From Brevibacillus borstelensis (GTDB taxonomy: Bacteria > Bacillota > Bacilli > Brevibacillales > Brevibacillaceae): DNA of 39,191 bases. The notes beneath the pieces were generated by a model. It did not search any database and was not told the DNA's origin. It worked only from the letters and a program-made list of their open reading frames with translations. Below are positions 9,073 through 16,359 of the stretch, one piece after another; within the stretch, counting starts at the first letter, position 1; every line of letters begins with the position of its first letter. The position numbers and the translations under genes were made by a program. The DNA is taken from the NCBI RefSeq assembly GCF_003710865.1, contig NZ_RHHO01000054.1, forward strand, positions 1-39,191, given 5' to 3'.

Positions 9073-10002
9073 CTAGACATCGTTTGGAAGAACGAAGTGA
9101 TTCGAAGCAAGCTTTGCCGTTCTTCCTATATGTCCAAAGATGTGTCTCCTTCTTAGCTGATCGAAAAAAAACACTCTCTCTGATTTCATGGACTGCAAAA
9201 AGGAAAGAGCTTCCATATGATCGCCCAAAATCAGATCCTTCACCAGATTGTTCGTCTTCTGATTGATGATTCTCTTCCGATTCGTCCGCAAGACATCCAC
9301 ACTAGCTGATTGTACGACCCGCATTCCCTGCAAAATCGCCTTTGCTTGGGCCAAAGGGGGAACCATCAGGCTGTCATACCCAAGCCAGGCCGCCACAGAT
9401 CGTTTCATCGCATGAGGCACTGCCGTCATCGAGGAAAAACCGAGATCAGGGCGCAGCAGCAGGCGATTCAAATATGATTTGGCCATGCTCACAGCGTCAA
9501 TTCTTGCCGTATTATTAAAAAATCGGTTTACGTTATTCAGCGATATATCCGCTCCGAGGTAGCAAGCTTTGACAAATCTTTGGAGACGTTCAGCTGGAAT
9601 CACGATATCTCCATCAAGAAACAACAGCACGTCTCCGCTTGCTTCCTTGGCCCCGATCGCTCGCCCAACATCGTGTCCCAATGGAAACGGATAGGAAAGG
9701 CAAGTGACATTGTATGTGGTCGCAATCTGTATCGTTCTGTCCCGACTGCCATTTGCAATCACAATAATTTCCTTTGGTCTCAAACGCACCACTTGCTTGA
9801 GCACTTTGCCGATCGTCCGCTCCTCGTCCCGAACCGGTATGATGACCGAGAGTCGTTGCATGTTTTGCCTTGTTTGCAGGCTGTCCAGCAAAGGGAGCCT
9901 TTTTCTTCGGGCCGCTTTCTTTTTAGCTGGTCTCTTCCCGGTTTTGACCATGGCTTTTCTTTTCGTTACCTGGCCTTTTCTCTTAGGTTTGTAGATGATC
10001 AC
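9073..10002 (-). CDS. GT2 glycosyltransferase with basic N-terminal extension
   Basis: This 309-aa GT-A enzyme inverts configuration using a nucleotide-sugar donor. It starts at GTG 10002 behind GGGGGAGAAGG; an internal ATG at residue 18 is a possible alternative. The first 37 residues carry 17 Lys/Arg and are not part of the GT2 fold. The catalytic domain starts at about residue 51 (LSVIIPVRDEERTIGKVL), with the metal-binding acidic motif LFLDGDIVIPA (about 127-137) and VPHAMKR further on. There is no membrane segment. It overlaps the upstream paralogue by 20 bases, so the two are one operon. The basic tail parallels the neighbouring polycationic protein, suggesting that both dock on the same anionic structure (inference). 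Confidence 0.88.
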   Translation of the reverse strand: MIIYKPKRKGQVTKRKAMVKTGKRPAKKKAARRKRLPLLDSLQTRQNMQRLSVIIPVRDEERTIGKVLKQVVRLRPKEIIVIANGSRDRTIQIATTYNVTCLSYPFPLGHDVGRAIGAKEASGDVLLFLDGDIVIPAERLQRFVKACYLGADISLNNVNRFFNNTARIDAVSMAKSYLNRLLLRPDLGFSSMTAVPHAMKRSVAAWLGYDSLMVPPLAQAKAILQGMRVVQSASVDVLRTNRKRIINQKTNNLVKDLILGDHMEALSFLQSMKSERVFFFDQLRRRHIFGHIGRTAKLASNHFVLPNDV

Positions 10003-10813
10003 GCCCTTCTCCCCCTTCTATTCGCGCCGTCTCTTTGTGCATGACCGAACGCAAATGAAGATGTCCGGGAACATTCAACAACTGGCGGTTTCGATCCAGG
10101 TCATGAAATCCCGCTCGAACTCCCCTTGCTTTTATAAAGTACGCGATCGCCTCAGCGTGGTCTCCAAGTACCAGTTCCTTTACATTTTCCGTTCGTCCGG
10201 TCCGTCGTTTATTGACCTTGGCCGTATTAATCGGACAAACACGAGTAATAGACAGTCCCTCGAGAATTGCCTTTACCTGTGCTTTCGGTGGGACAGCTAG
10301 CTCCTCCCAGCCGATCCGATTCACTGCTTTTCGGCTCATGGCATGTGGAACGGTGGTCAAAGAACTGCCGACGAGGTCCGGCCTGCCCGTAATATGGTTC
10401 AAGAGACGCTTGGCGAGCGAGGTTGGATGCATGTTTCGCTTGGTGCAGAAGCCGGAGTATGCATTTAAGGCGATATCCCAGCCAGCCTGAATGGCATTGA
10501 TGTAAACGCGCAGCTTTTGAGCAGGGATGACGAAGTCAGCGTCGATAAACAGCAAGACTTCCCCTCTGGCAAAGTAAGCACCTACCGCACGTCCTACATC
10601 ATATCCTAATGATTGATATCCTTCGATTACACGAGCACCCGAATGAAACGCAAGCTTTGTAGTTCCATCTGTTGTGCCGTTTGATACAACAAGAATTTCA
10701 ATCGAGGGGGATACCTTTTTTACTTCCTCGATGACGCGGACGATGCGTTTGCCTTCATTGCGAGCAGGAATAATAACCGACACTTTTGGTGCGACAGATA
10801 AATCGTCGTCCAT
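9983..10813 (-). CDS. GT2 glycosyltransferase, paralogue of its downstream neighbour
   Basis: This 276-aa GT-A enzyme starts at ATG 10813 behind AAAGGGGG. The fold begins VSVIIPARNEGKRIVRVI at residue 10, the acidic metal site is LLFIDADFVIPA (about residues 89-100), and VGSSLTTVPHAMSRKAVNRIGW matches the same block in the second GT2. VLGDHAEAIAYF near the end also matches LILGDHMEALSF there. The two therefore arose by duplication; only the downstream copy has the basic N-terminus. Both face away from the GT4 gene but close the same sugar island. Acceptor and linkage unknown. Confidence 0.9.
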   Translation of the reverse strand: MDDDLSVAPKVSVIIPARNEGKRIVRVIEEVKKVSPSIEILVVSNGTTDGTTKLAFHSGARVIEGYQSLGYDVGRAVGAYFARGEVLLFIDADFVIPAQKLRVYINAIQAGWDIALNAYSGFCTKRNMHPTSLAKRLLNHITGRPDLVGSSLTTVPHAMSRKAVNRIGWEELAVPPKAQVKAILEGLSITRVCPINTAKVNKRRTGRTENVKELVLGDHAEAIAYFIKARGVRAGFHDLDRNRQLLNVPGHLHLRSVMHKETARIEGGEGRDHLQT

Positions 10814-10978
10814 CGCGTTTCCCCCTTTCCGGTAAGATGGTTTCTTTTTACCATACGTTGGTCACGCGAGTATGGACACGGCTGTTATCCCCTGACTCCT
10901 TGACTTCCACTCTTCGTTTTCTATCAGTATTTGTTTGTGATCATCACGTATGTATTCTTTTTCTAACCAATGCCAATA

Positions 10979-11006
10979 AGCCGTCCCTGTCATAGAAGGG
11001 ACGGCT
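10979..11006 (-). terminator. Terminator of the carboxypeptidase operon
   Basis: AGCCGTCCC (10979-10987) pairs perfectly with GGGACGGCT (10998-11006). It lies just after the stop at 11025 on the minus strand; the following T tract is short (TTATT). Confidence 0.7.
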
Positions 11007-11024
11007 TTGACACCTGTAATTATT

Positions 11025-12269
11025 TTATTGCATGCGAGACCAATTTCTTGGGATTTGGCGCATACGCTGACGTCGACGCTTTCTCGCACGGGCTACCGTA
11101 TAGGTAACCAGAAAAAGATTAAGTCCAAGCCAGGTAAACAGGATTCCGTATCGAGGACCGGTTGGCACGCTCTCCGGTTCTTCTTTGCTTGTGCTTGCAG
11201 CGGCTGCTACACGCGGCTCCTCTTTTCGTTTCAAGGCATAGGTACGCGAGAGCTCCCCAGCCCTGACAATTAGCTGGCCATCAGCAGTTACCTCGGTCTC
11301 GGGGGTTGTTCCCAAGGGGACAGTCGCATATAAATCGGAATCGGCCGTATAGGTCGGCGCTTCTTCCTGCGAAGTCTGCTGTATACTCTGCTTAGCGCGT
11401 GTAAAGGCCTGTCCAGCATGGGCGATTTGCTTTGTCTCAAAATGAGCGAAGCCATAGTCCAGCATGGCAGTAACATCCTTGTAGGAAAGGTTGCTCGAGC
11501 CCGCTTTCATCGTAACCGCGATAAATTCTGTGTCTCCCCGTTTGGCCGAGCCGACAAGGGTATTGCGTGCCTGGTCGGTAAACCCGTTTTTGATTCCGGT
11601 AGCTCCCTCATAATTTCGGAGCAGCTTGTTATGGTTGACCAAAACGGTTTGCCATTCCAGACCGTCCCATGGCAACCGCTCTGTTGCGACGATTTCTCGG
11701 AAAATCGGATTCTGCATGGCGTATTGGGCAATTTTTGCCATATCGGCTGCTGTCGTATAGTGATTCGGATCATGCAAGCCATGGGCATTTGTAAAGTGGG
11801 TTTCCTCAATGCCCACTTTTTCGACAAGATAGGCATTCAATCGTTCGGCAAATTGCTCTACGGTACCGCTCAAATGTTCGGCGATCGCTGTTGCCGCGTC
11901 ATTACCGGAGTTCATCAACAGTCCGTACTCCAGCTTTTTTAGCGTTACTTGCTCTCCTTCTGCAAGGTAGACACGCGTGCCTTCCTCCCAGCGAGCTCTT
12001 TTCGAAACAGTCACGATGTCATCCGGATTTCCATTCTCGATTGCGTAAATTCCGGTTGCGATCTTGGTGATGCTTGCCGGATACAGCTTGGCGTGGGAAT
12101 TTTTTTCGAACAAAACCTGACCGGTCTTTGCATCGATCAAGATAGCAGATTCCCCGCTAATTTGTTCCGGCGACAAGACGGCAGATCCCTCCTGGGCCTT
12201 GACCTGCTGTACCGCGGTGGTGGAAAAAACACATGCCACGGCCAGCAGGCAGATGAGTAAATAACGCAT
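11025..12269 (-). CDS. D-alanyl-D-alanine carboxypeptidase (DacF/PBP5-like, S11)
   Basis: It trims the terminal D-Ala from peptidoglycan pentapeptides outside the membrane. I start at ATG 12269 (MRYLLICLL) because GAAAGGA lies 11 bases upstream and a signal peptide begins there (cleavage probably after VKA); the frame extends to 12311 without an RBS. Motifs: SxxK in PASITKIAT, SxN as NSGND, and KNG in ATGIKNGFTDQA where most family members have KTG. VSKRARWEEGTRVYL precedes the second motif as usual. A C-terminal hydrophobic helix (YGILFTWLGLNLFLVTYTVA) with a basic tail is the membrane anchor, rather than the amphipathic helix of classical PBP5. Third gene after the M23 peptidase and alarmone synthetase on the same strand. 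Confidence 0.93.
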   Translation of the reverse strand: MRYLLICLLAVACVFSTTAVQQVKAQEGSAVLSPEQISGESAILIDAKTGQVLFEKNSHAKLYPASITKIATGIYAIENGNPDDIVTVSKRARWEEGTRVYLAEGEQVTLKKLEYGLLMNSGNDAATAIAEHLSGTVEQFAERLNAYLVEKVGIEETHFTNAHGLHDPNHYTTAADMAKIAQYAMQNPIFREIVATERLPWDGLEWQTVLVNHNKLLRNYEGATGIKNGFTDQARNTLVGSAKRGDTEFIAVTMKAGSSNLSYKDVTAMLDYGFAHFETKQIAHAGQAFTRAKQSIQQTSQEEAPTYTADSDLYATVPLGTTPETEVTADGQLIVRAGELSRTYALKRKEEPRVAAAASTSKEEPESVPTGPRYGILFTWLGLNLFLVTYTVARARKRRRQRMRQIPRNWSRMQ

Positions 12270-12331
12270 GCTATTTTTGTTCCTTTCATAGCTATTCGAT
12301 CTAGTTGTCATCCAAAAGTAGCGCTTATCTA

Positions 12332-13147
12332 TTATCCGAGACGTTTTCCGAGCAAATCATAGATCATCTTAAACTTCGGATTGTCCTGAAAAGCCTGTTC
12401 AAATCCGCTGACGTACTCGCGATACAGGGCGGCAGCCGATTCTAAATCTTGCTTCACATACAATGAGAAGATCTCTTCCAGTTTTTCTTCCAAGGTCGGA
12501 TCGACCGCTTGCGGCGTTAAAATCTCCTGCCGCAAATTGTTCATCAGCACATCCAGCTGGTGAGTGATCAATGAAGCTTCATGGAGCTGCTCCATCACAT
12601 TCTGAGGGATGTTCCCTGCATATTTGTATCTGAGCTCATGTTCATTGGTTGCCCAGAAATTCATTCCGAGAGTTCTGATCTGGATTTCACAAAGCAATGT
12701 AATTTTTTCGCTGCCATGATACACCGTATAGGATGCAATCATGTGAATGCTCCGATACCCGGAGTCTTTCGGTGATGCAATATAGTCCTTCACGTCATGG
12801 ATGACAATATCTTCCCGCTCCTGCAGCAGCTGCTGAACCTCGCGTACATCATCAACATAACGGCAGACCACGCGCAATCCAGCAATATCCGTAATCTCGC
12901 GTGCGAGATCCGCTTCCCAATCACTCTGCGTAAAATCAATCCCTTTTTCCTGAGCCTTTTTCACCAGGCTGTCCACTTTTTTGACGCGACCTACTACAAA
13001 CTCGATCGGGGAATACCGTCCCCGCTTCATAAAGCCGTACTTAATTCCTTTTAGCTTTAATTTCAATTCATCAACCGCTTGTTCATAAGGTGCCAAAAAA
13101 TGAACAAGGTTATTTAATACCCGATTTGGTACTTGTGTGCTTTTCAT
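12332..13147 (-). CDS. Small alarmone synthetase (RelQ/SAS1-type GTP pyrophosphokinase)
   Basis: It makes (p)ppGpp-type alarmones from ATP and GTP or GDP. The 271-aa protein has the synthetase domain alone, without hydrolase, TGS or ACT domains. Seen: GIKYGFMKRGRYSPIEFVVGRVK (substrate-binding basic segment, split by family as KYxxxKRGR and SPIE), DIAGLRVVCRYVDDV, SPKDSGYRSIHM and EIQIRTLGMNFWATNEHELRYK with the conserved catalytic and Mg-binding residues (E139/Q141 equivalents). The C-terminal helical part mediates tetramerisation in RelQ. Start ATG 13147 follows AGGTG. It is 18 bases after the M23 gene and 62 before the carboxypeptidase, so likely co-transcribed with wall genes. Confidence 0.93.
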   Translation of the reverse strand: MKSTQVPNRVLNNLVHFLAPYEQAVDELKLKLKGIKYGFMKRGRYSPIEFVVGRVKKVDSLVKKAQEKGIDFTQSDWEADLAREITDIAGLRVVCRYVDDVREVQQLLQEREDIVIHDVKDYIASPKDSGYRSIHMIASYTVYHGSEKITLLCEIQIRTLGMNFWATNEHELRYKYAGNIPQNVMEQLHEASLITHQLDVLMNNLRQEILTPQAVDPTLEEKLEEIFSLYVKQDLESAAALYREYVSGFEQAFQDNPKFKMIYDLLGKRLG

Positions 13148-13165
13148 GCAAAAAACACCTCCATG

Positions 13166-14038
13166 TCACTCCCAGAGGAAAGGTGATGCATCCAGAAATG
13201 GTTGCGGATTGACATACGTATTTCCAATCAACATGCCAAAGTGAAGATGAGGCCCGGTCGAGAAACCCGTGCTTCCGATGCGGCCGATTTGTTGCCCGGC
13301 TTTCACCAGATCACCCGTCTTTACATCAATCTTGGACATGTGTGCATAGATGGAAAATACCTGGAGGCCGTGGTCAATGATTACCGTGTTACCGGTCAAA
13401 TACAATGACTCCGCGAGCACGACTTTTCCGTGGTTGGTCGCCACGATCGGCGTGCCCGTCTTGTTGGCGATATCTATGGCTGCATGTCGATTGGCCGGTA
13501 CTCCGTTAACCACTCGTTGATATCCGTATGGGGTTGTAATGCGGCCTTCTGCAGGCCATTGAAATTTGTCGGCAAAATACGCTGTCTCCGCAGACTTGGA
13601 GCGGGCAGCGTTGATTTTCTTCTGATCGGCATCAATTCTTGCCGTGTCTTGTCTCATTTGGTTTAGTTGCTTGGAAACAGTCAGCTTGTCTACCGCGAAC
13701 TGTTTGGGCAGGATCGTCAATTCAGCGTGATGCTTGTTATCCGCAGTTTGTATAGGATAGGTCCCGGGCTTTGCGTCAAAAGGAACCGGAATAAACCGGA
13801 CATACTCGCCGTTTGAAGGCTGAAGCCGGTACGTTTTCTGAAAAAGGGTGACTGACGTAGCCTGTTTGCTTTTCACCAGTACTGCGTCACCCGGATATGT
13901 TTGAACGGGTGCGATTGCCAGGTATGGTTGCTCGAAGACAGTCTGGGCGTTCTCTTTTATTTCTTTCCCCATGCTGCTTGTCCCCGCAGAAAAGACCAAA
14001 GCGGCTATCAGCATCAGACTGGAAATCTGCTGGATCAT
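13166..14038 (-). CDS. M23 family peptidase (LytM-type), secreted
   Basis: This is a zinc endopeptidase expected to cut peptidoglycan cross-bridges or stem peptides. The 290-aa protein starts at ATG 14038 behind GGGAGGGAA, with a hydrophobic signal sequence (SSLMLIAALVFSAG). Residues 40-110 form a beta-rich N-terminal domain (YPGDAVLVKS, PGTYPIQTAD). A short coiled segment follows (DKLTVSKQLNQMRQDTARID). The M23 domain starts near residue 160 (WPAEGRITTPYGYQ), with zinc ligands H and D in RHAAIDIAN and HLHFG near the end (HxH). It is complete, with HxxxD and HxH both present. A candidate -10 TATACT sits about 20 bases upstream of the RBS. Confidence 0.93.
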   Translation of the reverse strand: MIQQISSLMLIAALVFSAGTSSMGKEIKENAQTVFEQPYLAIAPVQTYPGDAVLVKSKQATSVTLFQKTYRLQPSNGEYVRFIPVPFDAKPGTYPIQTADNKHHAELTILPKQFAVDKLTVSKQLNQMRQDTARIDADQKKINAARSKSAETAYFADKFQWPAEGRITTPYGYQRVVNGVPANRHAAIDIANKTGTPIVATNHGKVVLAESLYLTGNTVIIDHGLQVFSIYAHMSKIDVKTGDLVKAGQQIGRIGSTGFSTGPHLHFGMLIGNTYVNPQPFLDASPFLWE

Positions 14039-14096
14039 CGCGTATTCCCTCCCATTTTCCAGTATAACAAATCAAAGCGGGAAATGAAAAAGAAAA

Positions 14097-14122
14097 AGAA
14101 GGCTAAAATTCTTCAGCCTTCT
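14097..14122 (-). terminator. Terminator after the YlbD-like gene
   Basis: AGAAGGCT (14097-14104) pairs with AGCCTTCT (14115-14122), overlapping the stop codon at 14121. On the minus strand it is followed by TTTTTCTTTTT. Confidence 0.75.
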
Positions 14123-14387
14123 ACCGTTCCGACTGTTTTTTGCTATAATCCGACATCATTTCCATAATTGATTGAACGTTTGTCAGCATTTCGCTGGCCC
14201 GTTTTGTCTTCTGTGTAATGTTGTCAAAATCGATGATTCCTTTTTTTCTGTCGTTCCATCGCTTGAACAAATCGCTTGCAGCCGCCGGGTTGGCGCGAAT
14301 CGCAGCCACACGTGATGGGTCCTGCATAAGCCATGCTTCAAAATCCGGGTTGGCTTTAAACAGGCGTTTCATGTCCTTCTTTTTCAC
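14121..14387 (-). CDS. YlbD-like putative spore coat protein, 88 aa
   Basis: I choose GTG 14387 (MKKKDMKRLFKAN) because a GGGGGG-type RBS lies about 8 bases upstream; the frame is open to 14486 without an RBS. The product has F-x-A-N-P-D-F followed by IRANP and LFKRWNDRK, then a helical end (SEMLTNVQSIMEMMSDYSKK). This order (short F/NP motif, W near the middle, helical C-terminus with IQS/VQS) is that of YlbD-type coat proteins, though the protein is shorter than B. subtilis YlbD. It lies between an M23 peptidase and a SASP gene, which agrees with a sporulation role. Family assignment is moderate. Confidence 0.6.
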   Translation of the reverse strand: MKKKDMKRLFKANPDFEAWLMQDPSRVAAIRANPAAASDLFKRWNDRKKGIIDFDNITQKTKRASEMLTNVQSIMEMMSDYSKKQSER

Positions 14388-14525
14388 GGCCCGCCGTCCC
14401 CCCTCTCTATCCCACAAAGAATAGGATGCCTCCGTTACATTACACCATATGACTAGTCCGCGAATGTGGATTGTGTATTCGCACACTCCGCAGAGAAAGG
14501 GCTCCTGTGTAGAGACAAGAAGAAA

Positions 14526-14544
14526 GACCCCTCTATGAGGGGCC
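14526..14544 (-). terminator. Terminator of the SASP gene
   Basis: A stem of seven G/C-rich pairs (CCCCTC with GAGGGG at its core) closes a TAT loop. On the minus strand it is followed by TTTCTTCTTG, 38 bases after the stop codon. Confidence 0.8.
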
Positions 14545-14581
14545 TTCCTGCATTCACATATTTACTTGTAGCTGCACGGAT

Positions 14582-14788
14582 TTATCCGCGGCCTGCCAGT
14601 TGTTGTTCAGCAAAGCTAACCAGACGTTTCGTGATTTCTCCTCCGACGGAACCGTTTTGGCGGGAAGTGGTATCTGCGCCCAGGTTTACACCGAATTCTG
14701 CAGCAATTTCATACTTCAGTTGGTCCAGGGCCGCATTTGCTTGAGGAACTAACAAATTGTTGGTGTTGCCAGAGTTGTTGTTCGCCAT
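14582..14788 (-). CDS. Alpha/beta-type small acid-soluble spore protein
   Basis: This SASP binds and protects DNA in the forespore. The 68-aa protein has both family signatures: [15 protein letters not shown] (residues 20-34), which includes the GPR protease cleavage site at E-IA, and [20 protein letters not shown] (47-66). The N-terminus is N-rich ([11 protein letters not shown]), as usual. ATG 14788 lies behind AGGAGG with a short spacer. Sigma-G control is expected from the family, but I do not see a convincing GNATR/CATNNTA promoter. The leader is unusual in carrying a tRNA-like element ending 24 bases before the ATG. Confidence 0.97.
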   Translation of the reverse strand: MANNNSGNTNNLLVPQANAALDQLKYEIAAEFGVNLGADTTSRQNGSVGGEITKRLVSFAEQQLAGRG

Positions 14789-14812
14789 GTGTGATTCCTC
14801 CTATCGCTTTTT

Positions 14813-14870
14813 TCTCCCGGGACGGATTCGAACCGTCAGCGTGCTGCTCCTCTCCAACTGAGACCGAGAG
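14813..14870 (-). ncRNA. 58-nt tRNA-like element lacking a normal anticodon arm
   Basis: Read on the minus strand, CTCTCGG (14870-14864) pairs with CCGGGAG (14820-14814) as a 7-bp acceptor stem (one G-U). GACGG-TTCGAAT-CCGTC (14837-14821) is a canonical T arm: 5-bp stem and a loop with the invariant TTC-R-A bases. The discriminator is A, with no CCA. A D-arm-like TCTC-AGTTG-GAGA carries the conserved AGTTGG. Between it and the T arm are only about 13 bases, with at best an AGC/GCT hairpin, so no 5-bp anticodon stem and 7-base loop exist. It could be a decayed tRNA with an internal deletion or a tRNA mimic in the SASP leader. Confidence 0.6.
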
Positions 14871-14993
14871 ACGTTGAGAAAAGAGTCTTGTTGACCTCTT
14901 GTGATACTATCTTCCCTCCAACTGTCCAGCCGCATTCGCCTTTCCTCGATGTAAAATCTGACAGGCGCAAAGAAAAGTGTTCGTCCTGTTTTG

Positions 14994-15002
14994 TGCTATA
15001 AT
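14994..15002 (+). promoter_or_regulatory. Extended -10 promoter of the exonuclease gene
   Basis: TGC-TATAAT at 14994-15002 is a perfect extended -10. No good -35 is present 17 bases upstream, as often with extended -10 promoters. The start codon follows about 38 bases later. Confidence 0.6.
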
Positions 15003-15039
15003 GAGGCGAATAGTCTCGACGATGAGAGGAGTCGCCGTT

Positions 15040-15918
15040 GTGAACAATCCGCAAAAAATTTTGCTCATCGACGGAATGAGCTTTCTGTTTCGCGCATTTT
15101 ACGCTTCCGCTTGGACAGGCGGATACCGACAAACGTCTCAAGGCGTTTACACCAACGCTGTGCATGGATTTACCAAAATGATGCTGGACTACATCGACTT
15201 GATCCAGCCCACACACGTCGCTGTCGGCTGGGATGTCGCAGCCAGGGAAACCCTTATCCGTAGCCAGTGGTACGATGGCTATAAATCGAACCGCAATGCT
15301 CCTCCCGATGAATTGATCCCGCAGTTTGATTTGGTAAAGGAAGTAACCGATGCTTTTTCTGTACCGAATATAGGATGCCCCGGTTATGAGGGGGACGATG
15401 TACTCGGGACACTCAGCACGATGCTGGCTGCAGACGGTAATGAGGTTGTGATCGCAACGGGTGACTACGACAGCCTTCAGCTCGTGTCAGAAAAAGTCAG
15501 CGTGAAGATATTGAAAAACGGCGGCAAGCATGAGCATTACACGCCCGCCAGTCTGCTCCACCTGCGCGGCATCACCCCAGAGCAGGTGGTCGACGTAAAG
15601 GCCCTGATGGGTGATGCCTCCGACTGTATACCCGGCTGTCCCGGTATTGGCGAGAAAACAGCCCATAAGCTGATCACAGAGCATCAAAGTCTGGACAACC
15701 TGTACAGCCGGCTGGAGGCTTGTACGCCAAAAATGAGAGCCAAGCTGGAAGAAAACCGTGACCAGGTGTATCTCAGTCAAAAATTGGCGACGATCATCTG
15801 TGATGTCCCGATCACCTTTGAGCCGGAGCAAGCAAAATGGGAATACGAAAGCACTCGTGTACGTGAAAAATTTGACGAGCTGGAATTTGGCCGCAGCCTG
15901 CTTAGCCGGATCAACTAA
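15040..15918 (+). CDS. 5'-3' exonuclease, FEN/Pol I N-domain type (YpcP/ExoIX-like)
   Basis: This is a stand-alone flap endonuclease/5' exonuclease that removes RNA primers and flaps. I start at GTG 15040 (NNPQKILLIDG) because AGAGGAG lies at 15025-15031 with an 8-base spacer; the frame runs open to 14977. The product has 292 aa, usual for the family. Acidic metal ligands sit in LLIDGMSFLFRAF, YEGDDVLGTLS, IATGDYDSLQLV and the helix-hairpin region MGDASDCIPGCPGIGEKTAHKLI, which is the H3TH DNA-binding motif. The usual GDKD appears as GDYD. The next gene begins 11 bases downstream. Confidence 0.93.
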   Translation: MNNPQKILLIDGMSFLFRAFYASAWTGGYRQTSQGVYTNAVHGFTKMMLDYIDLIQPTHVAVGWDVAARETLIRSQWYDGYKSNRNAPPDELIPQFDLVKEVTDAFSVPNIGCPGYEGDDVLGTLSTMLAADGNEVVIATGDYDSLQLVSEKVSVKILKNGGKHEHYTPASLLHLRGITPEQVVDVKALMGDASDCIPGCPGIGEKTAHKLITEHQSLDNLYSRLEACTPKMRAKLEENRDQVYLSQKLATIICDVPITFEPEQAKWEYESTRVREKFDELEFGRSLLSRIN

Positions 15919-15928
15919 TGGAGGAGCC

Positions 15929-16213
15929 ATGGGAGAACTAGTCAAAAAGCTCAGGATCAAGGAAGGTCATCAAGTTTTGGTGCTTAATTCCCCCGAGGGC
16001 TATACAAACCTGCTGCTCCCGCTGCCGGATGGTGCAGCCATGCAGAGCGAGCCCCCTCAACAACAAGAAAGACAACACCAGGAGCAATTCAAAGGACTGT
16101 GTCCTGTTGTTCGTTCACAGCATCTAAAACGGGAGGAAACGAGGGCGAGCAGGCTCCAAAAAACGGTTGAACGGCTTTCATCCGGGCTGAAAAACCCTTG
16201 GGTGAAGGCGTGA
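15929..16213 (+). CDS. Short protein with N-terminal DUF3052-like segment, 94 aa
   Basis: The start is ATG 15929, with GGAGGAG immediately upstream at 15920-15926 and a short spacer. Residues 5-36 (KLRIKEGHQVLVLNSPEGY then LLLPLPDG) look like the first 30 residues of DUF3052-type proteins (LxIKPGQRVLVLNAPEGY...GPLPEG). The rest of that domain is absent; instead there is a Q/E-rich linker (PPQQQERQHQEQF) and a basic helical tail. It may be a truncated gene with an acquired tail or a genuine short variant. It is probably co-transcribed with the exonuclease. The 3' end runs into a 14-nt tandem repeat. Confidence 0.6.
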   Translation: MGELVKKLRIKEGHQVLVLNSPEGYTNLLLPLPDGAAMQSEPPQQQERQHQEQFKGLCPVVRSQHLKREETRASRLQKTVERLSSGLKNPWVKA

Positions 16214-16268
16214 GCAAGAAAGGGCTGAGCAAGAGAGCCTGAACAAGAAAGCCTGAACAAGAAAGCCG
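16212..16268 (+). repeat. Tandem repeat of a 14-nt unit, four copies
   Basis: Units at 16212-16226 (15 bases), 16227-16240, 16241-16254 and 16255-16268 share the pattern GARCAAGARAGCCT. The array begins at the stop codon of the preceding ORF, so replication slippage here could change its C-terminus. Confidence 0.75.
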
Positions 16269-16292
16269 TGCCTCCAAAAGTGGCAGGATCGT

Positions 16293-16334
16293 AAAAAGAC
16301 CATCTTTGGCTGCCAGTGCCAAGATGGTCTTTTT
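16293..16334. terminator. Strong bidirectional terminator
   Basis: AAAAAGACCATCTTTGGC (16293-16310) pairs with GCCAAGATGGTCTTTTT (16318-16334) around a 7-base loop, with one bulged base. A and T runs flank it on both sides between convergent genes. Confidence 0.9.
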
Positions 16335-16359
16335 GCCGCTTATCCGTTTCAGAATGCGG

